A DNA stretch of 64,000 nt from Citricoccus sp. CH26A. GTDB lineage: Bacteria > Actinomycetota > Actinomycetes > Actinomycetales > Micrococcaceae. A program made the translations under genes and the position numbers. The stretch is taken from contig NZ_AFXQ01000005.1 in NCBI RefSeq assembly GCF_000224415.1, positions 62,001 through 126,000 on the forward strand. The letters are read 5' to 3'. This document shows, piece by piece, positions 1-8,836 of the stretch. Within the stretch, counting starts at the first letter, position 1, and every line of letters starts with the position of its first letter. The notes beneath the pieces are model-generated. The model saw only the letters and a list, made by a program, of their open reading frames with translations, made no database searches and had not been told where the DNA came from.

Positions 1-1164
1 TCCTTCATCACGCAGATGGCGCTGATCCTGCTGCTCGGGCACATCCTGGCCAACACGGGACCGGTCCGCCGGCTGCTCGCCTTCCTGGGGAGCGTCCCGA
101 GCTCGCCGTTGATGGCGTACGTCTTCGTCTTCGTGGTGGCCGCCGTCGCCAGCCTCATCACGTGGGGCCTGGGGCTGGTGGTCGGCGGGCTGCTCGCCCG
201 GGAGGTCGCCTACCAGGGCCGCGAGCGCGGGATGAAGCTGCACTTCCCCATGCTGGTGGCCTCGGGCTTCGCCGGGTTCGTGGTCTGGCACATGGGCTAC
301 TCGGCCTCCGGTCCCCTGACGGCCGCGACGGAGGGCTCGTTCCTCATCGAACCGCTGGGCGGGGAGACGCTGCCGATCACCGAGACCGTCTTCTCCTCGT
401 GGAACATGATCGCCGCCGTCGCGACCATCCTGGTGGTGGGCCTGGCCCTGTTCCTGGTGGCCCCGCGCCCCGGGGACAGGATCAAGGAACTGGAGATCGA
501 CGCCCGGGAGCACGCCGACGACGGACAGGAGGAGATCGTCACCCCGGCCGACCGGCTGGACGCCAGCCGGGTGGTGACCCTGCTGCTGGGCCTGATGCTC
601 ACGGCCTACCTGGTCCTGCACTTCGCCCAGGGCGGCACGCTGACCCTGGACACCGTGAACTGGTCCTTCCTGGCCCTGATCCTGCTCCTGGTGCGCAACC
701 CCTTCGAGTTGATCGCCCTGACGAAGAACGCCGCCTCCAACGTGGGCGAGATCCTGCTGCAGTTCCCCCTCTACGCGGGCATCCTGGGCCTGATGACCGG
801 TTCCGGACTGATCCAGGTGTTCTCGGACGCCTTCGTGGCGATCTCCACCCCGGTCACCTTCGGGTTGCTGGCCTTCCTGTCCGCGGGCCTGGTGAACTTC
901 TTCGTCCCCTCGGGCGGCGGACAGTTCGCGGTGCAGGGCCCGATCATGCTCTCGGCCGGCGCCGAGCTCGGCGTGGACCCGGCGGTCACGATCATGGCGG
1001 TGTCCTACGGTGACCAGTGGACCAACATGGTCCAGCCGTTCTGGGCCATTCCGCTGCTGGCGATCGCCGGGCTGAAGATGCGGGACATCCTGGGGTACAC
1101 CACGGTGGTGCTGATCGCCTCCGGCCTGGTCTTCGGCGGGACGCTGTTGCTCGTCTCGCTGTAG
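1..1164 (+). CDS. AtoE-family short-chain fatty acid transporter (5' truncated by window)
   Basis: The reading frame is open from base 1, so the start lies upstream; 387 C-terminal residues remain. The protein is polytopic, with repeated hydrophobic segments of about 20 residues. The glycine-rich segment before the last helices (NFFVPSGGGQFAVQGP, then SYGDQWTNMVQPFW) is characteristic of the AtoE/TIGR00366 family, which imports short-chain fatty acids such as acetoacetate or butyrate. A charged cytoplasmic loop lies near residues 160-180 of the visible part. A phasin-like gene follows, so a link to short-chain acyl or polyhydroxyalkanoate metabolism is plausible but inferred. Confidence 0.85.
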   Translation, partial: SFITQMALILLLGHILANTGPVRRLLAFLGSVPSSPLMAYVFVFVVAAVASLITWGLGLVVGGLLAREVAYQGRERGMKLHFPMLVASGFAGFVVWHMGYSASGPLTAATEGSFLIEPLGGETLPITETVFSSWNMIAAVATILVVGLALFLVAPRPGDRIKELEIDAREHADDGQEEIVTPADRLDASRVVTLLLGLMLTAYLVLHFAQGGTLTLDTVNWSFLALILLLVRNPFELIALTKNAASNVGEILLQFPLYAGILGLMTGSGLIQVFSDAFVAISTPVTFGLLAFLSAGLVNFFVPSGGGQFAVQGPIMLSAGAELGVDPAVTIMAVSYGDQWTNMVQPFWAIPLLAIAGLKMRDILGYTTVVLIASGLVFGGTLLLVSL

Positions 1165-1167
1165 GGG

Positions 1168-1186
1168 CCCGGGGGTGATCCCCGGG
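1168..1186 (+). terminator. possible short terminator hairpin
   Basis: A 7-bp inverted repeat (CCCGGGG / CCCCGGG, 5-nt loop) starts 4 nt after the stop of the transporter gene. There is no T-tract, so the call is weak. Confidence 0.3.
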
Positions 1187-1212
1187 GTGGACACGGTCGG
1201 CGGCGCGCGGGC

Positions 1213-1243
1213 TTGAAAAAGTTAGCAGTACGTTGCTAACTTT
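1213..1243 (+). promoter_or_regulatory. promoter with palindromic operator upstream of the phasin gene
   Basis: A -35-like TTGAAA (1213-1218) runs into a perfect dyad: AAAGTTAGCA (1218-1227), 6-nt spacer GTACGT, TGCTAACTTT (1234-1243). A weak -10-like TAACTT (1237-1242) lies inside the right arm. Ten-base arms with a short spacer look like a TetR-type operator placed to block RNA polymerase. No regulator gene for it is visible in the window. Confidence 0.65.
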
Positions 1244-1294
1244 GTTAACCGGCAGGCACCACCGCTGCCAGGGACATCAACGCGAGGAGACACC

Positions 1295-1867
1295 ATGGCT
1301 GCAACCACCACCGCCGACCAGGCCCAGGCCACCGCCGACCAGGCCACCCAGACCACCACCACCATGCTGGAGGAGACCCTCGATCGCTTCGAGGAGAACT
1401 CCGAGCGCCTCACCCAGATGGTCGAGGACGCCGCCAAGCGCTTCGAGGAGAACTCCGAGCGCGTCAAGGCGTTCAACACCGAGATGATGGAGTCGGCCAA
1501 GGCCAACAGCCGCGTCGTCGTCGACAACTACGCCAAGGCCGCCAAGATGGCCGAGGAGACCACCAAGCGCCTCCAGGAGAACTCCGAGCACGTCGCCAAG
1601 ATGACCCAGGAGGCCGCCAAGAGCTTCCAGGAGAACTCCGCGCGGGTGCACGAGGTCAACTCGGCGATGATGGACTCCTCCAAGTCCGGCAGCCGCCTCG
1701 TCGTGGACAACTACGCCCAGGCCGCCCGCAGCGTGTTCGCCGTGCAGCGCCAGATGGTCGACGCCGCCCAGGTCCAGTGGGTCCAGGACGCCGCCGTCAC
1801 CCAGATCCGGTTCGCCGAGGACGTCACCGCCGCGTGGACCCGGGCCGCCCGCGCACTGCTGAAGTGA
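1295..1867 (+). CDS. phasin-like coiled-coil protein with internal tandem duplication
   Basis: 190 residues, almost entirely amphipathic helix, rich in Ala, Glu, Lys and Gln, with no signal peptide or membrane segment. Residues 25-85 and 86-146 are a tandem duplication: FEENSER at 32 and 50 recurs as LQENSEH and FQENSAR exactly 61 residues later, and SRVVVDNYAKAAK recurs as SRLVVDNYAQAAR. The unduplicated C-terminal part (147-190, ending in TRAARALLK) resembles the end of phasins, which coat polyhydroxyalkanoate granules. Size and composition fit that family. Shine-Dalgarno GAGGAGA at 1284-1290 supports the ATG. The gene sits alone behind a strong dyad operator and ends at a strong terminator. 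It could also be another structural coiled-coil protein. Confidence 0.7.
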   Translation: MAATTTADQAQATADQATQTTTTMLEETLDRFEENSERLTQMVEDAAKRFEENSERVKAFNTEMMESAKANSRVVVDNYAKAAKMAEETTKRLQENSEHVAKMTQEAAKSFQENSARVHEVNSAMMDSSKSGSRLVVDNYAQAARSVFAVQRQMVDAAQVQWVQDAAVTQIRFAEDVTAAWTRAARALLK

Positions 1868-1897
1868 ACTGAGCGGCACTGACCTGACGTCAGCGCC

Positions 1898-1934
1898 AGA
1901 GGGGCCCTACCGATCGAGGTAGGGCCCCTCTTTC
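1898..1934 (+). terminator. strong intrinsic terminator, probably bidirectional
   Basis: A 14-bp stem (AGAGGGGCCCTACC, 1898-1911; GGTAGGGCCCCTCT, 1918-1931) with a 6-nt loop is followed by TTT. It lies between the phasin gene and the convergent biotin operon and can serve both. Confidence 0.85.
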
Positions 1935-1995
1935 GTCGTGCTCTCGTCGTGCCGGCCACGGCCGGTCCCCCCCGAGGGACGGTGCGGCAGGGCGG

Positions 1996-2745
1996 TCAAC
2001 CGCGCGGACGCGGTGGCAGCCACCCCGGCAGCACCCCGGTGAGGGCACCGGCCAGCGCTGTGGCCGCCCGGGAGACGGCCTGCTCCGGGGCGGAGGACAG
2101 GCCCTCCGGCAGCGCTCCACCCCAGGCATAGCCGTGGTCCCGGGCCGTGGCGCGCAACCGGCCCAGGTTGGCGCGGTGCACCGCGGTCGGGTCCACCGGC
2201 CAGCTGCCCACGATCAGCGTCCCCGGCCGCACGCCTCGATGCGCGGCGGCCTCGAGCGTCAACCCCGTGTGGTTCAGCGTCCCCAGGTCGGGGCGGGTGA
2301 TCACGGCCAGTGACGCACCCGTGCCGAGGGCGATGTCGGCAATGGTCGCCCCGTCAGGGGTCAGCTGCACGAGCAGTCCCCCGGCGCCCTCGACCAGGAC
2401 GGTGTCCTGGTCCGCTGCCAGCGCCCCGATGCGCCCCAGGTGCCAGTCCAGTCCCGGCAGCTCCTCCACCGCGGCCTCTCCCCCGGCCTCGAGCGCGGCG
2501 TCCACCGGTGCCATCGCCGGGCCCAGCCTCACGCCCTCCGCCACGGTCAGCCGGTCCGGGTGCCCCAGCAGCCTCGCCACGGTCTCGACGTCTCCGGCCC
2601 CGACCGGGCCGACGCCCGTCTGCGCCGGCTTGTACACGGCCACCCGGTCGCCCCGGGCCAGCGCCGCGGCGGCGAGGCATGCCGTGGCCATGGTCTTGCC
2701 GACGTCCGTGTCCGTGCCGGTAACGCACAGGACCGCCGCGCTCAC
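1996..2745 (-). CDS. bioD: dethiobiotin synthetase
   Basis: BioD performs ATP- and CO2-dependent ureido ring closure of 7,8-diaminopelargonic acid to dethiobiotin. The 249-residue protein starts with the family's P-loop GTDTDVGKT at residues 10-18, followed by KPAQTG and a VEGAGGLLVQ segment near residue 110, both typical of BioD. The GTG start overlaps the stop of the upstream P450 gene as GTGA (2742-2745), which indicates translational coupling. It is the last gene of the biotin operon and ends near the shared terminator at 1898-1934. Confidence 0.93.
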   Translation of the reverse strand: MSAAVLCVTGTDTDVGKTMATACLAAAALARGDRVAVYKPAQTGVGPVGAGDVETVARLLGHPDRLTVAEGVRLGPAMAPVDAALEAGGEAAVEELPGLDWHLGRIGALAADQDTVLVEGAGGLLVQLTPDGATIADIALGTGASLAVITRPDLGTLNHTGLTLEAAAHRGVRPGTLIVGSWPVDPTAVHRANLGRLRATARDHGYAWGGALPEGLSSAPEQAVSRAATALAGALTGVLPGWLPPRPRG

Positions 2746-3971
2746 GGGTGGACCCCGACGACGGCGGACCGGACCGGGACCGTCCGCGGGGCCTGGAAGG
2801 AGAGCAGGTGTTCCCATTCCGGTTCGACGGCGAGCATCAGCCCCGGGAGGGCGCGGGCGGCCTCCTCGAGGATGAGCGCCGCCTCCAGCTCGGCCAGCCC
2901 GGCGCCCAGGCATCGGTGCACCCCAAACCCGAAGGCCAGGGAAGGATCTCCCGTCTCGCCCAGCGCCCCGCCGGACAACCGCAGCACGAGGTGCTCGCCA
3001 GCGGCGAAGCGCTCGGGACCCACCTGCGTGTCCTGCACGACCAGCCGCCTCCAGGTCGGCACGGACGAGGCTCTCGCCAAGGAGCGGCGGACCACCTCCC
3101 GGCTCGCTGCGGCGCCGCCGTCGGGATCCGCGCACTGTGCCCAGCGGCCCTCGGCCAGCGCCGTGACCAGCACGGTCTGAGCGAGCATCGCGGTGGTCTC
3201 CTGCCCGGCGATGACCAGGAAGTAACCAAGCGATCGGATCCTCTCGCGGTCGACACCTCCCGCGTGCAGTGCCCCGAACAGGTTCGGCCCGGGCGCACCC
3301 GGGCCGAGGCCCGCCCCGGCCTCTACGATCGCGGTGGAGCGATCGACCTCGTCCCGCAGCCAGGCGTGGAACTCGATCGCACTATCCGACAGGTCCAGTT
3401 GCCGCTCGGCATCGGGCCAGCCCCAGAACAATTCGAGCGAGTCCCGGCTCCAGCGCTTCAGGTCCGCCGGCGGCGGGGTGGCCACACCGGTGAGAGCGGC
3501 CATGATCCTCGGTGGGACCACGGCGGCCAGATTGGCGGCGAGGTCCACGGTACCTCCGGTGTCGAGCTCGGCCCGGAGCCCGTTGCAGGCCCGTTGCACC
3601 AGCGCCCGGATGGGCTCCGACTGGGCTGCGACCTTGGCGGGGCTGAAGAAGCGAGCGACGATGCGGCGCACCTCGCGGTGCGGTTCGCCGGAGGCGCTGG
3701 CCAGGACAGGCGGGAGGCTGAAGCGCCGAGCGGCAAGCCGGCGCAGCATGGCCGGCGCCAGGGGCATGGCCGTCGTCAGGGCGTTGTCCGCAGCGAAGTA
3801 CTCGGGGCGCCGGAGGATCTCCCGGACGGTCACCGGGTCCTCGACGCATCGGTGTTGAGCGAGGACCTGCTCCGGGTACACCGTGACCAGCGGAGCGGAC
3901 AGGGGCGCCCGCGTGGCGGGGGCGGTGCCGGCCGGGGCCGCCGTGACGGCGGTCGCGTAGGGGCAGCTCAC
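2742..3971 (-). CDS. cytochrome P450 in the biotin operon (BioI-like role)
   Basis: A 409-residue soluble P450. Visible landmarks are the helix-C motif HREVRR (98-103), the oxygen-activation motif AGQETT (255-260), ExxR (E292-R295) and the heme loop FGFGVHRCLG with Cys354 as thiolate ligand. The GTG start overlaps the bioF stop (GTGA, 3968-3971), and its own stop overlaps the bioD start. This position argues for a dedicated role in biotin synthesis. By analogy with Bacillus BioI, which cleaves fatty acyl chains to pimelate, it may supply pimeloyl precursor; no bioC, bioH or bioW is seen here. The role is inferred; the P450 assignment is secure. Confidence 0.85.
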   Translation of the reverse strand: MSCPYATAVTAAPAGTAPATRAPLSAPLVTVYPEQVLAQHRCVEDPVTVREILRRPEYFAADNALTTAMPLAPAMLRRLAARRFSLPPVLASASGEPHREVRRIVARFFSPAKVAAQSEPIRALVQRACNGLRAELDTGGTVDLAANLAAVVPPRIMAALTGVATPPPADLKRWSRDSLELFWGWPDAERQLDLSDSAIEFHAWLRDEVDRSTAIVEAGAGLGPGAPGPNLFGALHAGGVDRERIRSLGYFLVIAGQETTAMLAQTVLVTALAEGRWAQCADPDGGAAASREVVRRSLARASSVPTWRRLVVQDTQVGPERFAAGEHLVLRLSGGALGETGDPSLAFGFGVHRCLGAGLAELEAALILEEAARALPGLMLAVEPEWEHLLSFQAPRTVPVRSAVVGVHP

Positions 3972-5188
3972 GGGTCCTCCCGTCCGATCGCTGCGGCCAC
4001 CATCTCCAGGGCCCGCACCAGGCGGCGCGGTGCCAGGTCGGCGTGCACGGTGATGCGCAACCGGGCGATCCCGTCCGGGACGCTGGGCGGACGGAAGCAA
4101 CCGACCGCGATGCCGTCCCGGCGCAGCGCCTCGGCCGTGCGCACCGCGGCGGCGGGGCTGCCCATCCGCACCGAGTGGACGGCCCCCTCCCCGCGCTCGA
4201 CCCGGTTCGCGGTGACCGGGTGGGCGGCCAGCACCCGGTGCGCCAGGGCCGCACTGCGGGCCAGTCGGCCGATACGACGGTCATCGGCCAGGGCGAGCGC
4301 ACGCCGGGCGGCACCGGCGGTCGGCGGGGCGAGGGCGGTGTCGAAGATGAAGGTCCGCGCGGTGTTGAGCAGGTGCGAGCGCCACCGTGCCGCGTCGTCA
4401 CCACCGAGCAGGATCGCCCCGCCCTGGGCACCGAGGGCCTTGGACAGGGTGGCGGTCACGATCACGTGCCCGGCGTCCGCCAGGCCCGCGGCGCGCGCGG
4501 CGGAACCCCCCGGCACGGCGGCCAGGGTGTGCGCCTCGTCCACGATGAGCAGGGCACCGTACCTCGCGCACACTGCCGCGGCCTCGGCCAGGGGCGCGGT
4601 GTCACCCAGCACGGAGTACAGGGACTCCATCACGACGGCGGCCCGGGCACCGGCACCGGCCGTGGTGCGGTGGGCGAACAGCGCCTCCTCGACCGCTCCC
4701 AGGTCCCCGTGGCCGACGACGCGCACCTCGGCCTTGGCGAGCCGGGCGCCGTCGATCAGGCTCGCGTGGGCATGGGCGTCGGAGACCAGCAGCGTCCCCG
4801 GTCCGCCGAGGGCCCCGAGCAGCCCCTGGTTCGCGGCGTAGCCGCTGGAGAAGACGAGGGCCTCCCGGCGGCCGGCGTAGCGGGCGAGGTCACGCTCCAG
4901 GGCGGGCAGCAGCGCGTGGGTGCCGGTGACCACGCGGCTGGCCCCGGCACCGGTGCCGTACCGGTGCGCGGCCCGGGCGGCCGCGCGGGCCACCGAGGCG
5001 TCCCGCGACAGGCCGAGGTAGTCGTTGGAGGCCAGGTCGATGTCACCCCGCGGCCGAGGGTGGTCGTGGCGTTCGCCGTCCCGGGTCCGCCGGACGCGGG
5101 CGCGGGCCTCGACCCAGTCCGTCCAGGGACCGGCCGCGGCACCGGTCACACCCGTGCGTGCGGCGTGCCGTGACTCAACCGTGGACAC
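3968..5188 (-). CDS. bioF: 8-amino-7-oxononanoate synthase
   Basis: PLP enzyme condensing a pimeloyl thioester with L-alanine. The 406-residue protein has the family signature SNDYLGL (54-60), the PLP-ring His region SDAHAHASL, VDEAH (217-220) and the Schiff-base lysine in TATLSKALGAQGG (Lys250). The GTG at 5188 was chosen because it follows a GAGGGGG ribosome site and overlaps the bioA stop by 14 bp. Longer frames upstream only read through bioA. It overlaps the P450 start by 4 bp. Confidence 0.92.
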   Translation of the reverse strand: MSTVESRHAARTGVTGAAAGPWTDWVEARARVRRTRDGERHDHPRPRGDIDLASNDYLGLSRDASVARAAARAAHRYGTGAGASRVVTGTHALLPALERDLARYAGRREALVFSSGYAANQGLLGALGGPGTLLVSDAHAHASLIDGARLAKAEVRVVGHGDLGAVEEALFAHRTTAGAGARAAVVMESLYSVLGDTAPLAEAAAVCARYGALLIVDEAHTLAAVPGGSAARAAGLADAGHVIVTATLSKALGAQGGAILLGGDDAARWRSHLLNTARTFIFDTALAPPTAGAARRALALADDRRIGRLARSAALAHRVLAAHPVTANRVERGEGAVHSVRMGSPAAAVRTAEALRRDGIAVGCFRPPSVPDGIARLRITVHADLAPRRLVRALEMVAAAIGREDP

Positions 5189-6605
5189 GGTCCACCCCCT
5201 CGACGATCGCCGCACCCAGCGCCCGGACGTCCCCGGCGGTGCAGACGTAGGGCGGCATGACGTAGACCAGGTCCCGGAAGGGCCGCACCCAGGCGCCCCG
5301 GGCGACGACCTCACGGGTCACGGCGGCCACGTCCACGGGGCCGCGCAACTGGACGACGCCCACCCCGCCGAGGACCCGCACGTCCCGGACGCAGGCCAGC
5401 TCCCCGGCCGGGGCCAGCGCCTGCCGCAGCCCCGCGTCCAGCGCGTGCACCCGGGCCCGCCACGGCTGGGACCCGTCCGGGCCGGTCAGCACGTCCAGGG
5501 AGGCGTTGGCGACCGCACAGGCCAGCGGGTTCCCCATGAACGTCGGCCCGTGCAGCAGCGCGCCGCCGTTCGGGCCGGAACCGAGGTCGGCGGCCACCTC
5601 GGCGGTGCACAACATGGCCGCCAGCGTCAGGTACCCGCCGGTCAGGGCCTTGCCCACGCAGAGGATGTCCGGGACGACCTCGCCCCCGCCACGCGGCAGG
5701 GACTCCTCGCTCGCCCATTCCGCCGCGAAGAACCGGCCGGTCCGGCCGAAGCCCGTGGCGATCTCGTCGAGGATCAGCAGCAGTCCGTGCTCGTCCGCGA
5801 TCTGGCGGAGGATCCCGACGGCGGCCGGCGGGTAGGCGTGCATCCCGCCGGCCCCCTGCAGCACCGGCTCGCAGATGATCCCCGCCAGCTCCGGGGCGAG
5901 TCCGGCCGCGATCTCCCGGGCCGTCTCCTCCCACGCGGCGAGGGCCCCCTCGTCGTACGACCAGCTGCCGTCGGACCCCAGGCGGGCGGCCGGGGGGCGG
6001 GGCAGGAAGACCTGGTGCGGGACGAGTCCCGTGAACTCGGCGTGCATCCCGTCCTCGGGATCACACACGCCCATGGTGGCGAAGGTGTCCCCGTGGTACC
6101 CGCCGCGCAGGGCCAGGAAACGACGCCGACGACGCTCGCCGCGGGAGGCCTGGACCTGCAGGGCCAGCTTCATGGCGACCTCGACGCTGATCGAGCCGGA
6201 GTCGGCCAGGAAGACGTGCCGCAGCCCGTCCGGGGCCGCGGCCACGAGCCGCTCGGCCAGGGCCACGGCGGGCTCGTGGGTGAGCCCGCCGAACATGACG
6301 TGGCTGAACGAGTCGAGCTGCGCGCGGGCCGCGGCGTCCAGCGCGGGGTGGCGGTACCCGTGCACGGCGGCCCACCACGAGGACATACCGTCGATGACCT
6401 CGTGGGTGCCGCCGTCGGGTCCCTCCAGGCGCAGGCGCACGCCCTCGGCCCCGCGGACGGCGTAGAGCGCACCGGCATCCACCGGGGCGTAGGGATGCCA
6501 GACCAGGCCGGCATCGCGCTGCAGCAGGGAGGGCGCGGTGGTGGACGAGGCGATGGTGGACGAGGCGGTGCCGGGCCGGGCCCGGTCGAGGGTGGGACTC
6601 GTCAT
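5175..6605 (-). CDS. bioA: adenosylmethionine-8-amino-7-oxononanoate aminotransferase
   Basis: Converts 8-amino-7-oxononanoate to 7,8-diaminononanoate using S-adenosylmethionine as amino donor. The 476-residue fold-type I PLP enzyme shows WHPYAP (36-41), [13 protein letters not shown] (75-87), [26 protein letters not shown] (277-290) and the PLP lysine in [10 protein letters not shown] (Lys319). The ATG overlaps the bioB stop as ATGA (6602-6605), so translation is coupled. The first 30 residues are Ser/Thr/Ala-rich and probably disordered. Confidence 0.94.
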   Translation of the reverse strand: MTSPTLDRARPGTASSTIASSTTAPSLLQRDAGLVWHPYAPVDAGALYAVRGAEGVRLRLEGPDGGTHEVIDGMSSWWAAVHGYRHPALDAAARAQLDSFSHVMFGGLTHEPAVALAERLVAAAPDGLRHVFLADSGSISVEVAMKLALQVQASRGERRRRRFLALRGGYHGDTFATMGVCDPEDGMHAEFTGLVPHQVFLPRPPAARLGSDGSWSYDEGALAAWEETAREIAAGLAPELAGIICEPVLQGAGGMHAYPPAAVGILRQIADEHGLLLILDEIATGFGRTGRFFAAEWASEESLPRGGGEVVPDILCVGKALTGGYLTLAAMLCTAEVAADLGSGPNGGALLHGPTFMGNPLACAVANASLDVLTGPDGSQPWRARVHALDAGLRQALAPAGELACVRDVRVLGGVGVVQLRGPVDVAAVTREVVARGAWVRPFRDLVYVMPPYVCTAGDVRALGAAIVEGVDRVHG

Positions 6606-7948
6606 GCGTTCGGCGCCTCGGCGGTTCCGGCCCCGCGCCGACGGATGCGAGGCTCCACGCCGGCCGTCTGCTCGGCGGGATGGCAGCAGCCGCAACCCGG
6701 CCCGGCCTCGGCGTGTGAACCGCAGGGCGAGGACGCCGGGCCGTCGGCACCGGCGGGACCGCCGCAGGGCCCCGGAACCGACGCCCCGGCCTGTGAGAGG
6801 GAGGCCTGCGGGGAGGAATTCTGGGTTGGGACCGCCGCCCAGGGCGCGGCCTGCCCGGTCGCCGCCTCCGCACCGGGCCTCTCCCCGGCGCCGAGGACGC
6901 GGAAGCCGGAGTCGGCGATCATGGCCAGGTCCTGCTCGGCAGTCTGGCCCTCACTCGTGAGGTAGTCGCCCAGGAACAGGGAGTTGGCGACCTCCAGTGC
7001 GGTGGCCTGCAGACCGCGCAGGTGCATCTCGCGGCCTCCGGCCAGGCGCAGTTCCGTGGCCGGGGCCGCCAGGCGGACCAGTGCGAGGATGCGCAGGCAG
7101 CGCAACGGGGTGAGCTCCCACGTCCCGGCCAGCGGGGTGCCCTCGAAGGGCATCAGGAAGTTCACGGGGATGGAGTCGCTGTCCAGGTCCCGCAGGGCCA
7201 GCACGGCCTCGACGACCTGCTCGTCCGACTCCCCCATCCCCACGATCAGCCCGGAGCACGGCGACAGCCCGGCTCCCTTGGCGCGCTCGACCGTCTCCAC
7301 GCGGTCGGCGTAGGTGTGGGTGGTGGAGATGTCCGCGTACTTGGACTCGGCCGTGTTGAGGTTGTGGTTGTAGGCGTCCACCCCGGCCTCGCGGAGGCGG
7401 TCCGCCTGGCCGTCCTTGAGCAGGCCCAGGCAGGCGCAGACCTCGACCTCGGGATGCTCGGCCTTGAGCTGGTCCGTCATGGTGGCCACGCGCTCCACGT
7501 CCCGGTTGGACGGGCCGCGGCCGCTGGCGACGAGGCACACGCGGGAGGCGCCGCCGCCGATGCCCAGCTTGGCCTGCTCGACGGCCTCCTCCGGCTTCAG
7601 CCAGCTGTACTTGAGGATCTCCGCGGTGGAGCCGAGGCGCTGGGAGCAGTAGGTGCAGTCCTCCGGGCACAGTCCGGACTTCAGGTTGACGAGGTAGTTC
7701 ACCTTGACGGTGTTGCCGAAGTGCCGCCGGCGCAGGCGCCCGGCCTCGGTGACGAGCCGGAGGGTGTCCGTGTCCGGGGTGGACAGGATCGCCAGCCCGT
7801 CCTCCGCGGTGAGCCGGTGACCCGTGGCGACGGCCGCGGCGATCGCGAACGGGTCGGTGGACACGGGGCGGGTCGAGACGGGGGGCTGGGTCGCCTCAGG
7901 GGTGTCGGCGGGGGCGTCGGCGGTGGTCTCGGGAGCGGTCTGGACCAT
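6602..7948 (-). CDS. bioB: biotin synthase with cysteine-containing C-terminal extension
   Basis: Radical-SAM enzyme inserting sulfur into dethiobiotin. The SAM cluster motif is C94-x3-C98-x2-C101 ([12 protein letters not shown]). Cys138, Cys171, Cys231 and Arg301 fall where the E. coli [2Fe-2S] ligands Cys97, Cys128, Cys188 and Arg260 are expected. YNHNLNTAE is also present. At 448 residues it is about 100 longer than typical BioB. The excess is a low-complexity tail (354-448) with Cys395, 409, 419, 421 and 422, ending in [15 protein letters not shown]. It is first in the operon, about 60 nt downstream of a promoter flanked by BioQ-type boxes. Confidence 0.95.
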   Translation of the reverse strand: MVQTAPETTADAPADTPEATQPPVSTRPVSTDPFAIAAAVATGHRLTAEDGLAILSTPDTDTLRLVTEAGRLRRRHFGNTVKVNYLVNLKSGLCPEDCTYCSQRLGSTAEILKYSWLKPEEAVEQAKLGIGGGASRVCLVASGRGPSNRDVERVATMTDQLKAEHPEVEVCACLGLLKDGQADRLREAGVDAYNHNLNTAESKYADISTTHTYADRVETVERAKGAGLSPCSGLIVGMGESDEQVVEAVLALRDLDSDSIPVNFLMPFEGTPLAGTWELTPLRCLRILALVRLAAPATELRLAGGREMHLRGLQATALEVANSLFLGDYLTSEGQTAEQDLAMIADSGFRVLGAGERPGAEAATGQAAPWAAVPTQNSSPQASLSQAGASVPGPCGGPAGADGPASSPCGSHAEAGPGCGCCHPAEQTAGVEPRIRRRGAGTAEAPNA

Positions 7949-7984
7949 GGGGGGCCTTCCGGTTCGGCCGCAGGCCCCAGGGGC

Positions 7985-8045
7985 CTTGAACGGCGTTCAA
8001 GTCTGTGTGCTCGGAAGTACAGCACAGTCCTGAACGGTGTTCAAG
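7985..8045 (-). promoter_or_regulatory. bioB promoter with two BioQ-type operators
   Basis: Two dyads, CTTGAAC-GGC-GTTCAAG (7985-8001) and TGAAC-GGT-GTTCA (8031-8043), have centres 44 bp apart. Both match the TGAAC-N3-GTT(C/A)(A/C) box known for actinobacterial BioQ. On the minus strand, TTGAAC (8044-8039), a 17-nt spacer and TGTACT (8021-8016) form a good promoter. One box therefore covers the -35 and the other lies just past the start site, which is ideal for repression. Confidence 0.82.
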
Positions 8046-8156
8046 AACGTGACGGGGCGCGGTCCGGCGGCCCGGGGCGGACCAGGGACCGGGTCGCGGG
8101 CGCGAGCAGGGACAGGGGCAGGGGCGCAAGCCCGGACCCGGAGCGGGGCCGGACCC

Positions 8157-8162
8157 TACACT
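8157..8162 (+). promoter_or_regulatory. -10 hexamer of leaderless bioQ
   Basis: TACACT is followed by 7 nt and then the ATG at 8170, so the transcript is expected to begin at or next to the start codon. Confidence 0.5.
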
Positions 8163-8169
8163 GGAGCGC

Positions 8170-8820
8170 ATGACGCTGACCCGGGACCAGGTGGAGGACA
8201 CGGCCCTGGCCATCCTCACCCGCTTCGGCCTGGCGGACCTGTCCATGCGCAGGCTCGCCCGGGAACTCGACGTCCAGGTCGGTGCGCTCTACTGGCACGT
8301 GAAGAGCAAGCAGGAGTTGTTGGTGGGCGTGGCCGCCCGCCTGCTCAGCGGGCTCGACGGTCCCGATGGCCTCGCCGGCCCCGATGACGCGGACCCGCCG
8401 GGACCGTCGGCGCCAAAGGACGCACCTCCGGTGGAGGGCCGCAGGGCGGAGCCGCGGGATCGCGCCGCCGGACGCGCCGCCGTCGCCGGCCTGGCGACGG
8501 GCATCCGCTCAGCGCTCGTGAACGTGCCGGACAGCGCCGAGGTCGTGCAGGTGGCCCAGTCGTTGCAGCCGGACGCGCTGGAGCCCCTGAACCGCCTGCG
8601 CTCCGTGCTGGAGTCGGCGGGCATCGCGCACCCCGCGTGGGCGCAGCACCTGGTCATGAACCACGTCCTGGGCTCCATCGCGGCGGCCCAGGAGGCCGCC
8701 CGGCTGGCCGCCGTGGACCCCACCGCCTCCGCGACGCCCCTGGGTGAGGACGCCTTCCAGTGGGGGCTGCAGGTCATCCTGGACGGGCTCTTCGGGACGG
8801 CGCCCGCGGCGCGCCCCTGA
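8170..8820 (+). CDS. bioQ: TetR-family regulator, probable biotin repressor BioQ
   Basis: 216 residues. The N-terminal helix-turn-helix (residues about 5-50: TALAILTRFGLADLSMRRLA, then LYWHVKSKQELL) is typical of TetR regulators. The C-terminal part is Ala-rich and helical, with a Pro/Asp-rich insert at about 65-95. It is divergent from the biotin operon, and the intervening DNA carries two BioQ-type boxes, so BioQ is the natural assignment. This is inferred from context, since TetR paralogues look alike. The start fits a leaderless promoter at 8157. Confidence 0.8.
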   Translation: MTLTRDQVEDTALAILTRFGLADLSMRRLARELDVQVGALYWHVKSKQELLVGVAARLLSGLDGPDGLAGPDDADPPGPSAPKDAPPVEGRRAEPRDRAAGRAAVAGLATGIRSALVNVPDSAEVVQVAQSLQPDALEPLNRLRSVLESAGIAHPAWAQHLVMNHVLGSIAAAQEAARLAAVDPTASATPLGEDAFQWGLQVILDGLFGTAPAARP

Positions 8821-8836
8821 GGGCGGTCCGGGCCGG

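Noticed and set aside
2748-6965. long plus-strand frames across the biotin operon
   Set aside because: Mirror-frame artefacts of bioF, bioA, bioB and the P450, with low-complexity text.
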